Source of the DNA: Lonicera japonica
Taxonomy: Eukaryota; Streptophyta; Magnoliopsida; Dipsacales; Caprifoliaceae
Assembly (NCBI GenBank): GCA_021464415.1
Contig: CM038471.1
Location: forward strand, 35,065,234 to 35,129,233
DNA length: 64,000 nucleotides
Reading direction: 5' to 3'
Part shown: positions 24,592 to 35,127 of the stretch, in pieces
Layout: every line of letters starts with the position of its first letter
Position numbering within the stretch: position 1 is the stretch's first letter
Program-made: the position numbers and the translations under genes
The notes under the pieces: model-generated
Database searches by the model: none
Seen by the model: only the letters and a program-made list of their open reading frames with translations
Told to the model about the DNA's origin: nothing

Positions 24592-25917
24592 ATGTTGCAT
24601 CTTGATTTATTTGGTCCTAATTCGGTTGCTAGTTTGGGTGGTAAATTATATACTTTTGTTATTGTTGACGATTTTACTAGACTCACTTGGGTGTTCTTTA
24701 TTGCCCACAAAAGTGAAACTCCATATGTCTTTGCAAAATTTTGTAGAAAAGTTCAAAATGAAAAAGGTGTTTCTATTGTGTATGTTAGAAGTGATAAAGG
24801 TAGAGAATTTAATAATATTGATATTGAAAATTTTTGTGATGAGTATGGTATTGATCATAATTTTTCGGTACTTAGAACTCCTCAACAAAATGGTGTGGTT
24901 GAAAAGAAAAATAGATCTCTTCAAGAGATCTCTAGAACCATGTTACATGAACATTCTTTACCGGAATATTTTTGGGTGGAAGCTGTTAACACCGCATGCT
25001 ATGTGATTAATCGCACTATCCTTCGTAAAAAGTTAAATAAGACACCCTATGAATTATGGAATGACAAGAAACCAAATATTGCATATTTTAAAGTTTTTGG
25101 TTGCAAATGTTTTATTTTGAATGATCGTGATCACTTGAGAAAATTTGATGCTAAATCCGATGAAGGAATTTTTCTTGGGTATGCCACTAATAGTAAAGCA
25201 TATAGAGTTTATAACAAGAAAAGTTTAGTAGTACAAGAATCTATGCATGTTGTATTTGATGAGACAAATCCTTTCTCACCCATAGTACGTTCCGATGACG
25301 ATGTTGAAATTACCCAAAAGGTTTCGGATATTCAAATTTATGATATATCTAAAGAAGAAACTTCGAGTGCTCAAGCTCCTCCTAAAGAGTTAGAAAATAC
25401 AATCAAGCAAAACTCGAATGATTTGCCTAGGAGTTGGAAATTTGTGTCCAACCACCCTATTGATCAAATTCTTGGAGATCCATCTAGTAAGGTTATGACT
25501 AGATCATCCTTAAGAAATGTATGCAATAATGTGGCATTTGTTTCTCAATATGAGCCCAAAAACATAAATGAAGCCGAACAAGATGAATCTTGGATGATGG
25601 CTATGCAAGAAGAGCTCAATCAATTTAAGAGAAATAAAGTGTGGACACTTGTTCCCAAACCAAATGATCATACTATTATAGGCACTAAATGGGTATTTCG
25701 GAATAAAAAGGATGAAAATGGCGTTATTATTAGAAATAAAGCTAGACTCGTTGCCCAAGGATACAATCAAGAGGAGGGCATTGATTATGAAGAAACATAT
25801 GCACCCGTTGCACGTTTAGAAGCTATTCGCATGCTACTTGCTTACTCTTGTTTTAAAAATTTCAAACTATATCAAATGGATGTGAAAAGTGCTTTCTTGA
25901 ATGGATTTATTGAATAG
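24592..25917 (+). pseudogene. Copia integrase core and N-terminal half of reverse transcriptase
   Basis: The longest intact piece of the element (441 codons). Integrase: D in HLDLFG (24604), D in RSDKGREF (about 24793), E in [10 protein letters not shown] (about 24901), with the D-35-E spacing intact. The copia C-terminal extension follows ([28 protein letters not shown]). From about 25590 reverse transcriptase starts: [61 protein letters not shown]. It is closed by TAG at 25915-25917. Confidence 0.9.
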
Positions 25918-26265
25918 GAAGTTTATGTGAAACAACCTCCCGGATTTGAAAATTATATGCATCCGGATTACATATTTAAATTGTCTAAAGCATTATATGG
26001 CTTGAAACAAACACCTAGAGCATGGTATGATAGATTAAATTCATTTTTGCTTAATAATGAATTTGTTAGAGGCAAAGTAGACACTACTTTATTCATTAAG
26101 AATCATGCCAATAATATGCTACTTGTACAAATCTATGTTGATTATATTATATTTGGTTCTACTAACGACAATCTTTGCAAGGAATTTTCTACTTGTATGC
26201 AAAAGGAATTTAAAATGAGCATGATGGAAAAAATGAACTACTTCCTTGGATTACAAGTGAAATAA
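25918..26265 (+). pseudogene. Copia reverse transcriptase, C-terminal half, catalytic motif mutated
   Basis: Same frame as the preceding piece: VYVKQPPGFEN, LSKALYGLKQTPRAWYDRL, then QIYVDYIIFGSTN. The catalytic YVDD box (26134-26145) reads Y-V-D-Y: the second Asp codon is TAT instead of GAT, so the enzyme would be inactive even without the stops. Ends at TAA 26263-26265. Confidence 0.9.
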
Positions 26266-27084
26266 TGCAAAGAAAGCATCTTCATTAATTAAGACAAGTA
26301 TGTGAAGGAGCTTTTGAAGAAATTCGACATGGAAGGAGCCAAATCCATGAGCACTCCTATGAGTTCAAGATTGAAACTTAATAAAGACGAGAAAGGTAAA
26401 AGTGTGGACATTAATAAATATCAAGGTATGATTGGTAGTTTATTATATTTGACGGCGTCTAGACCGGACATTATGTTTAGTGTTTGTTTATGCGCACGAT
26501 TCCAAGCAAATCCAAAAGAATCCCATTTACACGCCGTAAAACGAATATTCCGTTATCTTTTTGGTACTAGTTCTTTGGGTTTGTGGTATCCAAGAGAGAA
26601 CATATTTGACCTAATAAATTATTTCGATGCGGATTTTGCGGGTTGTAAAATCGATAGGAAAAGCACTAGTGGCACATTTCACTTTCTAGGACACGCATTA
26701 GTATCTTGGTCAAGCAAGAAACAAAATTCGGTGGCCCTTTCAACGGCCGAAGCCAAATATGTGGCGGTCGGAAGTTGTTGTGCATAAACTTTGTACATTA
26801 AACAACAACTAGAGGACTTTCGAATTAGTCTTAGCTACATTCCCATAAAATATGACAACACAAGTGCCATAAGTTTGACCAAGAACCCCATACAACATTC
26901 ACGTACTAAGCACATTGAGATAATATATCATTTTATTCGTGATCATGTGCAAAAAGGTGATGTTGATATTGAATTCGTTAGCACCGAATCGCAATTTGCA
27001 AATATATTCACTAAACCACTTTCGGATGATCGTTTTTGTACTATTCGACGTGAACTCGGTATGACTAGAGCTTATGATATCTAG
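26266..27084 (+). pseudogene. Copia RNase H and C-terminal tail
   Basis: Still the same frame, broken by TAA at 26290-26292 and 26785-26787. Contains the connection DKYVKELLKKFDMEGAKS, GSLLYLTASRPDIMFSVCLCARF and RNase H (DADFAGCKIDRKSTSG, VSWSSKKQNSVALSTAEAKY), then DNTSAISLTKNPIQHSRTKHI and the typical end FTKPLSDDRF. The domain order of copia pol is complete apart from the protease. Confidence 0.9.
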
Positions 27085-27349
27085 TTTATTCCAAAAAGTT
27101 CATAACAAGGATCAAAAGTGCTTATCATTGAGCACACATCATTTATATTAATTGTGCTAAATTTTTCACAATTTTTGTGTTGAATATTATTTGTATTAAT
27201 TTTGCATGTTATTATGATTATTAACAAGTAATTTTGCAGCTATAGTATGTCAATTAATAATGGAATAGCAAACAAATTTTTATTGGGCAATCAATAGCCT
27301 TCACAAGCTTGACTATGCTAGCCTTATTTTTGATAAGCTTTATGAGACT

Positions 27350-27577
27350 ATGAGCCATGCAAATAGAGGGCTCGGTTATGGTATGGTATTGACCCGTCTC
27401 TTCAAGAACTTTGATATTCTTTTGGACGACGAGACGGATGGATATGAGTTATCGGAGCATGACATGTATTCGGAAAGATTATTTCATCTCATGCACTATC
27501 ATTTGGAAAATGGACGGTGGATTCCTAATGATCCAAATGATGTTGAGCAATCCGATGACGACGAGGAAGACGAATAG
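27350..27577 (+). CDS. Extra reading frame downstream of copia pol (fragment)
   Basis: 75 codons, GLGYGMVLTRLFKNFDILLDDE then an acidic end (DDDEEDE). The YGM-LTR-F--F motif is one I associate with uncharacterised 'plant transposon protein' frames found after pol in SIRE-like copia and in some gypsy elements. An upstream part (27290-27350) seems to belong to it (AINSLHKLDYASLIFDKL). Function unknown; some authors call such frames env-like, which the sequence neither shows nor rules out. Confidence 0.5.
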   Translation: MSHANRGLGYGMVLTRLFKNFDILLDDETDGYELSEHDMYSERLFHLMHYHLENGRWIPNDPNDVEQSDDDEEDE

Positions 27578-28846
27578 GTTTCACCACCATACCCTCCTCC
27601 TCGCCAACCAAAAGCTATGAACCGCCATGATCAAATCATGGACGCCATAAATAATCTCAATATTAACTTGACCAATACCCGTCAAGAAATGCACCATCGG
27701 TTCAATCGGATTGAAACGGCTTTTTAACACTATCATCCGGATTATGTCTTTCCGGGTTGGATGCCACGAGATCAACCGCCACCGCGGCCTCCTCCACGAG
27801 ATTGATTCACTCCTTTTCGATGAAGAAAAAGGGGGAGAAGTATGTGTGTTATGTGTGTGTGTCATGAGTGATAATGGTACACACTCGTTTATTTTATTAT
27901 GCTATGCTTGATCAAGAACTACTAGTTTGTCTATTTGTTTAAGGACTTTTCGAACTTATGCTTTCGGTTAAGTTGTTTGAACTTATCTTATCTATGCAAG
28001 TATTTTTCATTTTAATAATTGCTTGTATATTTTTATCTATGCACCTTTTTAAGGGGAGCATATTATTCATATGCTTAAAATTATTATCTTTTTATAATTA
28101 ATATGAATTTATTTTGAAACTCGGTTTTTGGAAAATGATGTTTTTCAAATAAATTCAATTTCAAGCTAGTTTGAATCAATCTTTAAAAGATGCAAGAATA
28201 TGTTTGAGCTATAGGGATTTGATCAATAAAGTATCTTTACATAAAATCTAAGCACTCACTCCATTTAATGATAATTCGTGTCTTTGTGATGCTTGATTTT
28301 CTTGTGTGTATCTTTACTTGTTTGATGTTCTTGATCCTTTTTTGGTTTTGATAACTTGTAGAACATGTGAAGATCATTCTTGTGCATATCTTCACTTGCT
28401 TGATGATCTAGATCTTTTCTTGGCTTTCTATAGCACATATATATCACTTGAGTTCATTTCTTGTGAGTAGAGACGTTTGTAAAGCTTGTGTGAAATTTGC
28501 TTCGGTTTGAAGTTACACTTGGTTGGAAGATGTATCGGTTAAAATGGCTATCATCATTGGAACAACCGATATACATGACTTATCCCTTTTTAGATGGGCA
28601 CCTTCTACACTCCGGAGATTCAGGATGCTTATATGGCGGCCAGTTCTTGGTCTATTTTTAAGACGAATCAGGCTACCCAGGTGGAGGTGCTTCGACAAAC
28701 TTTCGGTGGCCTGAGCATTGGGGGAACTCGGCCTCGAACTCGTACTCAGAGCCGGTCCGTACATAAGGGAGGGTAGTCATCTCGAGGTGGCCAGGTCCCG
28801 GAGGAGTCATACGCGAGCAAGAGGACCTGGCTGGATTGATGGTTCT

Positions 28847-29819
28847 TTAGGGTGGTTTCTTTAGGACAGTCTTTTTAGGATGGTTATCTTTCCTTTTTTT
28901 TAATGGGTTGAACTTCTTGAGATGGTCTAGATTGGTTGGTTGGGATAACAAGATACCGTCAGGGTTAACTAAGGTGGTGGCTCCCCCTGTCAAGATTTTA
29001 TCAACTATGTAGGGTCCACTCCAAGTAGGGGTGAACTTTTCTCTAGGGTCCTTGATAGGCTCACGTATCTCTCTTAAAACCAAGTCGCCTTCCGTGATGT
29101 TTCTTTCTTTGACATTCTTGTTGAAGGCCTGGGCCATTCAGCGCTAATATCCTTGATGATGATAGATGGCTCTTAATCGTGTTTTGTCGAGCATTGCTAA
29201 TTCCTCATATTGGTGTTGTATTCATTATTATTCTGGAACTTGGCTCTCCAAACGAACTCATAGAGAGGAAACTTCAACTTCTACGAGCAAAACTGCTTTA
29301 GTGCTATAGACTAAAGAGAAATGACTCATTTTTGTGGATACTCTTTCGGTTGTACAGTACCCCAAAGTGCAAAAAGCAATTTTAAGTGCCCATCTTTGTC
29401 GATTTCAACCATTTTACCTAAGAAGTTCTTCAGGTTTTTATTGGCGGCCTCGACAGCTCCATTTATTTGGGATCGATACGGGGAAGATCGATGCCCTTTC
29501 ATTTTGTATTCTTCTAAAACATCGCCGGCTTCACTTTGGAAGTGCGCCTTATTATCATATATGACCTCTTGCGGTACCCCATATCGACAAATTATGTTTC
29601 ACCTAATGAACTGGGCTACTTTCTTAGCGGTTAACACGGCATAGGACTCGGCCTCCACCCACTTTAAAAAGTAATCAATCACCACTATGATGTACTGATG
29701 GCCGTTGCTTGTGTTCGAATTTTTCTATTCGATCACATTTAGCCCCAAATTGAGAAAGGCCCGGGAGACATCATAGAATACAACTCTTTTGGGGGCAGAT
29801 TTTGAACCTTGGCGTATTT
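28847..29819 (-). pseudogene. Inner gypsy integrase core and C-terminus, broken
   Basis: The last open piece (29137-28847) reads AFNKNVKERNITEGDLVLRE...KFTPTWSGPYIV, the C-terminal domain of gypsy integrase (no chromodomain), ending in Lys-rich sequence. Upstream on the - strand (29819-29140) the catalytic core can be followed in changing frames (VVIDYFLKWVEAES, YGVPQEVIYDN, GAVEAANKN) with stops and frameshifts. It converges with the PMD gene, leaving 70 bp between the two stop codons. Confidence 0.8.
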
Positions 29820-30128
29820 CTAACACTTATGGCACCTCTGTACATACTGATTTAAGTTTGCTTGTAGATTAGTCCAAAAGTAGCCATGTGTGATGATCTT
29901 TCTAGACAAAGTAGTCTCGCTCATGTGGGGCCCACACTCCCCATTATGGATTTGACCCATGATTTCTTCGAACTGACTTTCAAGCACGCATTGGAGATGA
30001 GTGTCGTCGTAATGACGTTTGTACATGACATGGTCGCAAAGGATGAACTGTACCGCTAGCCTCCGGAGGGTGACTGGGTCTTTCTTATCGGCCCCGAGGG
30101 GTACACTCATTTGTTTAAAATCCTCCAA
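29820..30128 (-). pseudogene. Inner gypsy integrase zinc-binding (HHCC) domain
   Basis: LESQFEEIMGQIHNGECGPHMSE...HGYFWTNL...YVQRCHKC: the H-H-C-C module in front of gypsy integrase, with all four ligands present (H in IHNG, H in GPH, CHKC). A stop follows at once. Confidence 0.85.
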
Positions 30129-30293
30129 ATGTCATAATACTAAACTGACTGATCCACAGCGTCTTTTTTGGTAGCTCAATTTTGAAGCAGTATGCGGGTT
30201 CAGCCCTCTTCTCTACTATTAAAGGAAATACTGTCATCCCTTCCGGGATATTTACCATGCAAGCCAAAATAGCCAGTGCATCAGTGAAGTTAT

Positions 30294-30509
30294 TTATGTC
30301 TCTAAGTAAGTGGAAAAATGAACTTCTTTAAATTGAACAGCGAGGCTTTCAAGGAGAATCTTATAAAGGCACAACCTTTCGTTACGGGTCTGCCAATTGC
30401 CCAAAGCTTGCTCGATTACTAGCGATGAATCTCCATATACCTCTAGGACTTCAATTTTCTTTCCCAATGCTAATTGCAAACCAGCAATGCATGCTTCGTA
30501 CTCGGCCAT
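30294..30509 (-). pseudogene. Second RNase H (Tat-lineage type) of the inner gypsy element
   Basis: MAEYEACIAGLQLALGKKIE...VYGDSSLVIEQALGNWQTRNE: the AEYEA and GDS motifs hold catalytic Glu and Asp of the additional RNase H acquired by Tat/Ogre elements. Together with the degenerate RNase H at 30807-31064 this gives the two-RNase-H layout of that lineage. Confidence 0.75.
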
Positions 30510-30806
30510 ATTATTGGTGCACTTGAAATTGAGTTTTGATTGCCAAATGAGAGACTTCCTTAGTTGGTGATATCAGGAGCATGCCGATGCCATAACCCTT
30601 TTCATTCACGGCTCAATCGAAGTAAAGCTTTCATTTCAGCTTCTTCTCGATCTCTGCGACTAACTCATCTGGAAATTTGGTTTTCTCTCAGTCTTTATTT
30701 GTTAACGGATTATCTGCTAAGTAGTCTACTATTACTTGCTATTTGATTGCTTTTCTAGTGACATAAGTGATATCAAACTCGGATAAGAGAAAAAAAAACC
30801 TGGCCA

Positions 30807-31064
30807 TTATGCTAGACAGAGCTGGTTTTTCAAATAGTACTTAATGGGATCCATTGTTGAGATCAACTGGACTTGGGGGGATAATAGGTAGTGCCTTAAT
30901 TTTTGAGCTACTCCAACCAAAGCAGCACAGGTCTTCTTTAAAGCTGAATACCTAATTTCACAAGATGCAAACTTTCGACTGACATAATAGATTGCCCTTT
31001 TTTTAGAGGATGCTTCTATGTATTGTGCCAATATGGCATCGGTGGCCATATCGGTGACAGTCAA
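30807..31064 (-). pseudogene. First, degenerate RNase H after reverse transcriptase
   Basis: ILAQYIEASSKKRAIYYVSRKF...CEIRYSALKKTCAALV...KLRHYLLSPQVQLI: the gypsy RNase H region next to reverse transcriptase, without clear catalytic residues. Such decay is usual where a second RNase H has taken over. Confidence 0.75.
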
Positions 31065-31111
31065 GTATATAAGTGAGGCAGATCGGGTTGCGGTGGTATA
31101 AGAATCGGTGG

Positions 31112-31696
31112 CTACGACAGATAACGCTTGATCTTTTTAAAAGCTTCTTGACATTGGTAGTCCCAAACCCGGTCATAGTCTTTTTGAAGTAACTTAAAGA
31201 TCGGTTCACATATATAAGTTAATTGCGATATAAAATGGCTGATGTATTGGATTTTCCCTAAGAAACCTCTCACTTCCTTTTTGGTCTTTGGCGTTGGCAT
31301 TTCTGTGATGGCCTTTTTCTTGACAGGATCTATTTTGATACCCTCTTTGGTCACGATGTACCCCAACAACTTTCCTTTAGTGACCTCGAAGACGCACTTA
31401 TGTGGATTGAGTTTCATCTTGTACAACGGTAGTCTCTCAAAGAACTTCCTTAAGGCAAAGAGATGGTCTTCCCCATCTTTGGACTTGAAGATCATATTAT
31501 CTGCACAAACCTCCACTTCTTTATGAATCAGGTCATGTAGAATGGTTGTGGCTGCTCTTTGATAAATGGCACCGGCGTTCTTTAACCCGAAAGGCATGAC
31601 TGTATAACAGTAGGTTCCCCAAGGCGTGATGAACATTGTCTTCTCCTCGTGGTCCAGGTGTATTTTAATCTGGTTGAAGCCCGCAAAACCATCCAT
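31112..31696 (-). pseudogene. Inner gypsy reverse transcriptase, active site lost
   Basis: DGFAGFNQIKIHLDHEEKT, TPWGTYCYTVMPFGLKNAGA, LNPHKCVFEVTKGKLLGYIV, ITEMPTPKTKKEVRGFLGKI are the palm and thumb motifs of gypsy enzymes. The YVDD box (31496-31507, - strand) reads C-A-D-N: three of four positions differ, including the second Asp (GAT to AAT), so it cannot be active. Upstream pieces on the - strand (31697-32056; KQKLRKLKPEWSLKVKEELEKLL) hold the start of the domain with frame breaks. Confidence 0.9.
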
Positions 31697-32056
31697 GAAC
31701 TACTTTAGGGCATGCGAGGCAATACTATCGACAATGATATTGATGTTTGGCAAGGAAAAATTATCTTTGGGGCAAGCTTTGTTGAGGTCCCTGAAATATA
31801 CATACACCCGTACCTTTTCAGTAGATTTGGGTATTAACACGAAGTTGGGTAACCATGTCGGACACTCGATGACCTAGATAAACTTAACTTTCAAGAGTTT
31901 CTCTAATTCCTCTTTGACTTTTAACGACCATTCGGGTTTCAACTTTCTCAATTTCTGCTTGACCGACTTGATCTCAGGAGGAATATGGATCTCGTGCATA
32001 ATGATTAACTGATCTATCCCTGGCATGTCTGTATACGACCAAGCAAAAACATCCAT

Positions 32057-33017
32057 GAACTCTTATAATAAGTCAAGAAAATCAGACTGCTCATTGATGC
32101 TCATAGTGGACCATATCTTGACTTCTTTGGGTTCTTCGGGTGCGCCTTGGTTCATGCTAATCATGTCGTTCTCACTAGGCTGTACGCGATCATTTTGTTT
32201 TAATTCAAGTTCTTTTAAGTGGCGTAAGAAATCATTTTCATCATAATTTTCATCAGTTATTTTTGTTTTGTCATAATCAATTATTTCTACCACACAAGGA
32301 TAATCAAAAACAACTTTTATATCATCACAAAAAGGGGGAATACAACATTGTTCAAGACAAAAAAATCATCAAAAGATAGAACAATATCATTATTTGTAGA
32401 GGCATTCTCTTCCAGCTGGTGGCAGACTTTATTAGTCGTAGGGGGGACTGCTTGTTCGTAAAAGATACCCAATTCTTCAGTCGAGGCATACCCGTTGCTA
32501 ACTCCAAAGGCTTCAACGGTGGGAGATTGTCTCCTTTGAGCATGTAGACTTCGACTTCTTCTATGAACAGCCAGGCAATGCCTTTGATTATGCGATTTGT
32601 AGTCTCGGCTAGTGATTCATCGGCCCAATCAATCTTTAGATGTCCGGCTTCATATAAGTGACTGATTGGTGCTCCTCCAACACAGCAAATTTCCCAACCC
32701 GAGTTCATCTTACCTCGGGCATTCCTCCATGGCTCTGCAAAACCATTATAGGGGAAGAAGACTCCTCATTTTACGAAGTAACTGTTCAAGGTTGGAAAGT
32801 ACAGGGCCAATGCCGGCATTATGCCTTCGTCGATTAAGCGGGCCTCATTCTCTTTCTGTGCTTTAGACGTCATGCCTTTAGCTTTTGCCGAACGAATCTC
32901 TTTATCACTTGGCTTGTACCCCAGCCTGAATGGCCTTTTGTGCTCAAAAAAGTCGAACCATTCCGCCACTCCTTGTTGCCTTTTCCCCAATCTTAGACCG
33001 GGCATGTATTCCCCCAC
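32057..33017 (-). pseudogene. Linker region between protease and reverse transcriptase
   Basis: Open pieces at 32063-32293, 32352-32708 and 32766-33017. MGEYMPGLRLGKRQQGVAEW...FRLGYKPSDKE is a Gly-rich segment (PGxxLGKxxQG ... GLGYKP) that in Tat/Ogre-type pol lies between protease and reverse transcriptase. The rest is acidic linker. Broken in frame several times. Confidence 0.6.
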
Positions 33018-33338
33018 CTTCGCATCATGTGAAGGGTATTCACGTTATCGAAAGGGAAAAATCTGGTGCATGACCATCATCTCCACCGGCCTTGAGTTAC
33101 TGAACTCGAACATGCTCAATGTGAAACCCACTGAGGGTGATCCCTTCATTTGCCTTATCAATCTTCAAAATTAGTTTTTCATCAATCGACTTGACTTCTT
33201 CTATATCGATTTCCCCTCGAATTACCACGATGCTATCCCCGAACACGAATTTCACCTTCTTATGCAAAGATAATGAAATTGCCCTAAATGGGTCTAGTCA
33301 AGCTCGGCCTAAGAACAGGTTAAAATTGGCTGCCACAT

Positions 33339-33962
33339 CTAGGACATAAAAGTCAAAGGGTACTCAATCGGCCCCATTTGGATCATCAAAGAAACGGTCC
33401 TCATGGCCTCCCGGCCCTTGTTATCATAAGCCCGGATGGTGAGGGTGCAAGGTTGGAAGTCATCTAGCCCAAGGCCTAGGTTCTTGGCTGTTCTGAGGGG
33501 GAGAACATTGTTCGCTAAGCCGTTGTCGATTAACAGTTGTAGCACTCTCTTGCCTCTTGCCTTTACGATGATGTGTATGGTATGATTATGGCTCTTGCCG
33601 ATCTTTGGTAAGTTTTCATCGTTGAAAGCTAACAACCCTTGAGTGACCAGGGTACTTATGGCATTAATCATTTCGGGGGGAGACATGTCCACTAGTACAT
33701 TGATTTTATTAAACTCTCGGTTTAGGGCAGTACGGTAGTGATATAAAGAGGACAAAAAAGTCCATGAAGAGGTGTCTGCATGCGTCTTCTTTAATTGTTC
33801 AAGGACTTTATCATCCTCAGGCCAACTACTAGGATCAGCAGGATTATGCGGCGTGGATGATGTACCTAATTGCTTGGCAGACTTGCCATTATCAATTGCC
33901 CCTAAAGGGCCTTGATAGACGCAACCATAGCGGGTTATATGAGTAGCAGCTACAGGATTCAA
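33339..33962 (-). pseudogene. Inner gypsy aspartic protease, mutated active site
   Basis: About residue 121 onward: HNHTIHIIVKARGKRVLQLLIDNGLANNVLP, then FQPCTLTIRAYDNKG. The D-T/S-G loop reads D-N-G (33519-33527), so the catalytic Asp is present but the conserved neighbour is not. The first 110 residues (EFNKINVLVDMSPPEMI) are the usual spacer after gag. The frame ends at 33339. Confidence 0.8.
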
Positions 33963-33989
33963 AGAAGGTTGGGTTGCTAAGGCTACCGA

Positions 33990-35122
33990 TTAGAATGTGC
34001 CTGCTACGAAGGACTGGTTATAACTCCTCATTACTTCCTCAAAGGTAACGACCTTGACTTTTGGTAGATGAGGGGTTGGTATCAGCGACTGAGATCTAAG
34101 GCCCTTTATGACTTCGAATATTTCGGCCCAACTGACTTGGCCTGTTGCCCGATTCTTGGTTCCCTTGGATAGGGTGAAAACATCACTACTCAAAAGGGGG
34201 ACTACTCTGAGCCCTATCTCTAGTGGTCTGTAGTTTTGAAAAACTGGGGTTATCAAGATAGATGGATCGAACATGGTTTCGTTCGTTCCAATAGCATTCA
34301 TTCTGGCCGCCCTGTGATGTGGCAGCAAAGGATTTTCAGTTACGTTGGGCACGGGGTCCACCTTGAATTTCCCATTATCGATCAGCTTCTGGATGTGGTT
34401 GCGCAGAGTCACGCAATCATCAGTATTGTGCCCCGTACAATGGTGATAGTGGCACTGAGTTGAGTGATTCCAGTTTGGGGGTATGAGGTAGGTAGTGGAT
34501 AGGGTACCAACGGTTACAGCAGACCCATGTGTCATAAACCCCCAAATATATAACTTAGCGGGGCTTTTAACTCGGTATACTGCCTTGGGTTTTGACTTTG
34601 GTATGGGTTGTTGGAATTGTTGTAACTGTTGTTGGTGTTGTTGTTATAACAGTAGTTTCCCGAATTTTGATTATGAGGGACCAATGGCTAATCGTACCCA
34701 ACGGCTTGCACATTTTGATTCAGAGCGGCAGTTCAAATGGGCGCGATATGACTTACGGCAGGGGGATTGGTTATTGTGGCAGCGGTGTTTCGACGGGGCA
34801 CATATTGGCTTCCGGGCTTCTTGGTTTCATCATTCTTAGCGGCTTTCTAGGCTAGCTTTTCTTTCACTTGGGTAGCGATGTCTGTAAGGGCTCGAAAGTT
34901 CGGAATACTTTGGGCCATCATCTCATTCCGACATGTCCAGTTCAAATTTTTTCGTACTATCTCAACTTGCTTGTCCTCTTTCGGGAAACTTACCATTTTA
35001 TCACTGAGCTTCCTCTAACGGTTAATAAAGGCGACGAATCCTTCTGACTCTCACTGCTTGGTCATGTCCAAGTCTCTTTTTGTGATAACCATCTCATCAT
35101 TGTCAAAAAACTAACGGAGGGC
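33990..35122 (-). pseudogene. Inner gypsy gag, C-terminal part with zinc knuckle
   Basis: 34535-33990 reads NWNHSTQCHYHHCTGHNTDDCVTL...IQKLIDNGKF, the knuckle typical of Tat/Ogre gag, followed by spacer. Upstream (35122-34860, - strand) the Retrotrans_gag helices can be read with stops (FFDNDEMVITKRDLDMT, NFRALTDIATQVKEKLA). The solo LTR at 35128-36460 separates it from the rest of gag. Confidence 0.75.
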
Positions 35123-35127
35123 GGCTC

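Larger units (their letters stand above)
22558..28590 (+). mobile_element. Decayed Ty1/copia element (SIRE/Maximus-like), LTRs not identified
   Basis: Primer site TGGTATCAGAG (22620-22630, initiator-Met type) preceded by ...CCTCACA, then gag, integrase, reverse transcriptase and RNase H in copia order to 27084, an extra reading frame (27350-27577) and purine tracts GAAGAAAAAGGGGGAGAAG (27822-27840) and AAGGGGAGCA (about 28051). The extra 3' frame and repeated purine tracts suggest the SIRE lineage. No repeat long enough to be an LTR pair is visible. The coding exon of the PMD gene ends near 22557, so the 5' LTR is almost wholly missing. The right edge lies before the PMD exon at 28594. I could not find a target duplication. 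Confidence 0.75.
16166..28776 (+). pseudogene. Antisense plant-mobile-domain (PMD) gene of the inner gypsy element, interrupted
   Basis: Multi-exon gene opposite to pol. The first exon probably starts at ATG 16166 (MEEFHCPITEIINQG). Exons from about 18412 encode GFSPFLGFTRAG, then DTTDTFYFSF...TMTPL and MMVGLPFEGHTIFI after a frameshift. 18746-19072 continues RARMFLMYMLG...VHLWLLHL...LYHSMNLFSRG. 19440-19700 has VTWIPYPYTEW and AERFIRQHYPG. This order matches the PMD fold (aminotransferase-like plant mobile domain), in host proteins linked to silencing. Pro-rich tail exons follow at 19800-20093 and 22086-22372, then 22440-22557 (VNPQFALFSVVNSEG). The last exon, after acceptor TTTTTAG, is 28594-28776. 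Breaks: frameshift near 18640, poly-G at 19471-19483, solo LTR at 20094, copia at about 22558. The stop lies 70 bp from the pol stop. Confidence 0.7.

Noticed and set aside
27350..27577. Envelope protein for the copia extra frame
   Set aside because: No signal peptide, transmembrane helix or fusion motif is visible; only an uncharacterised plant transposon-type motif.
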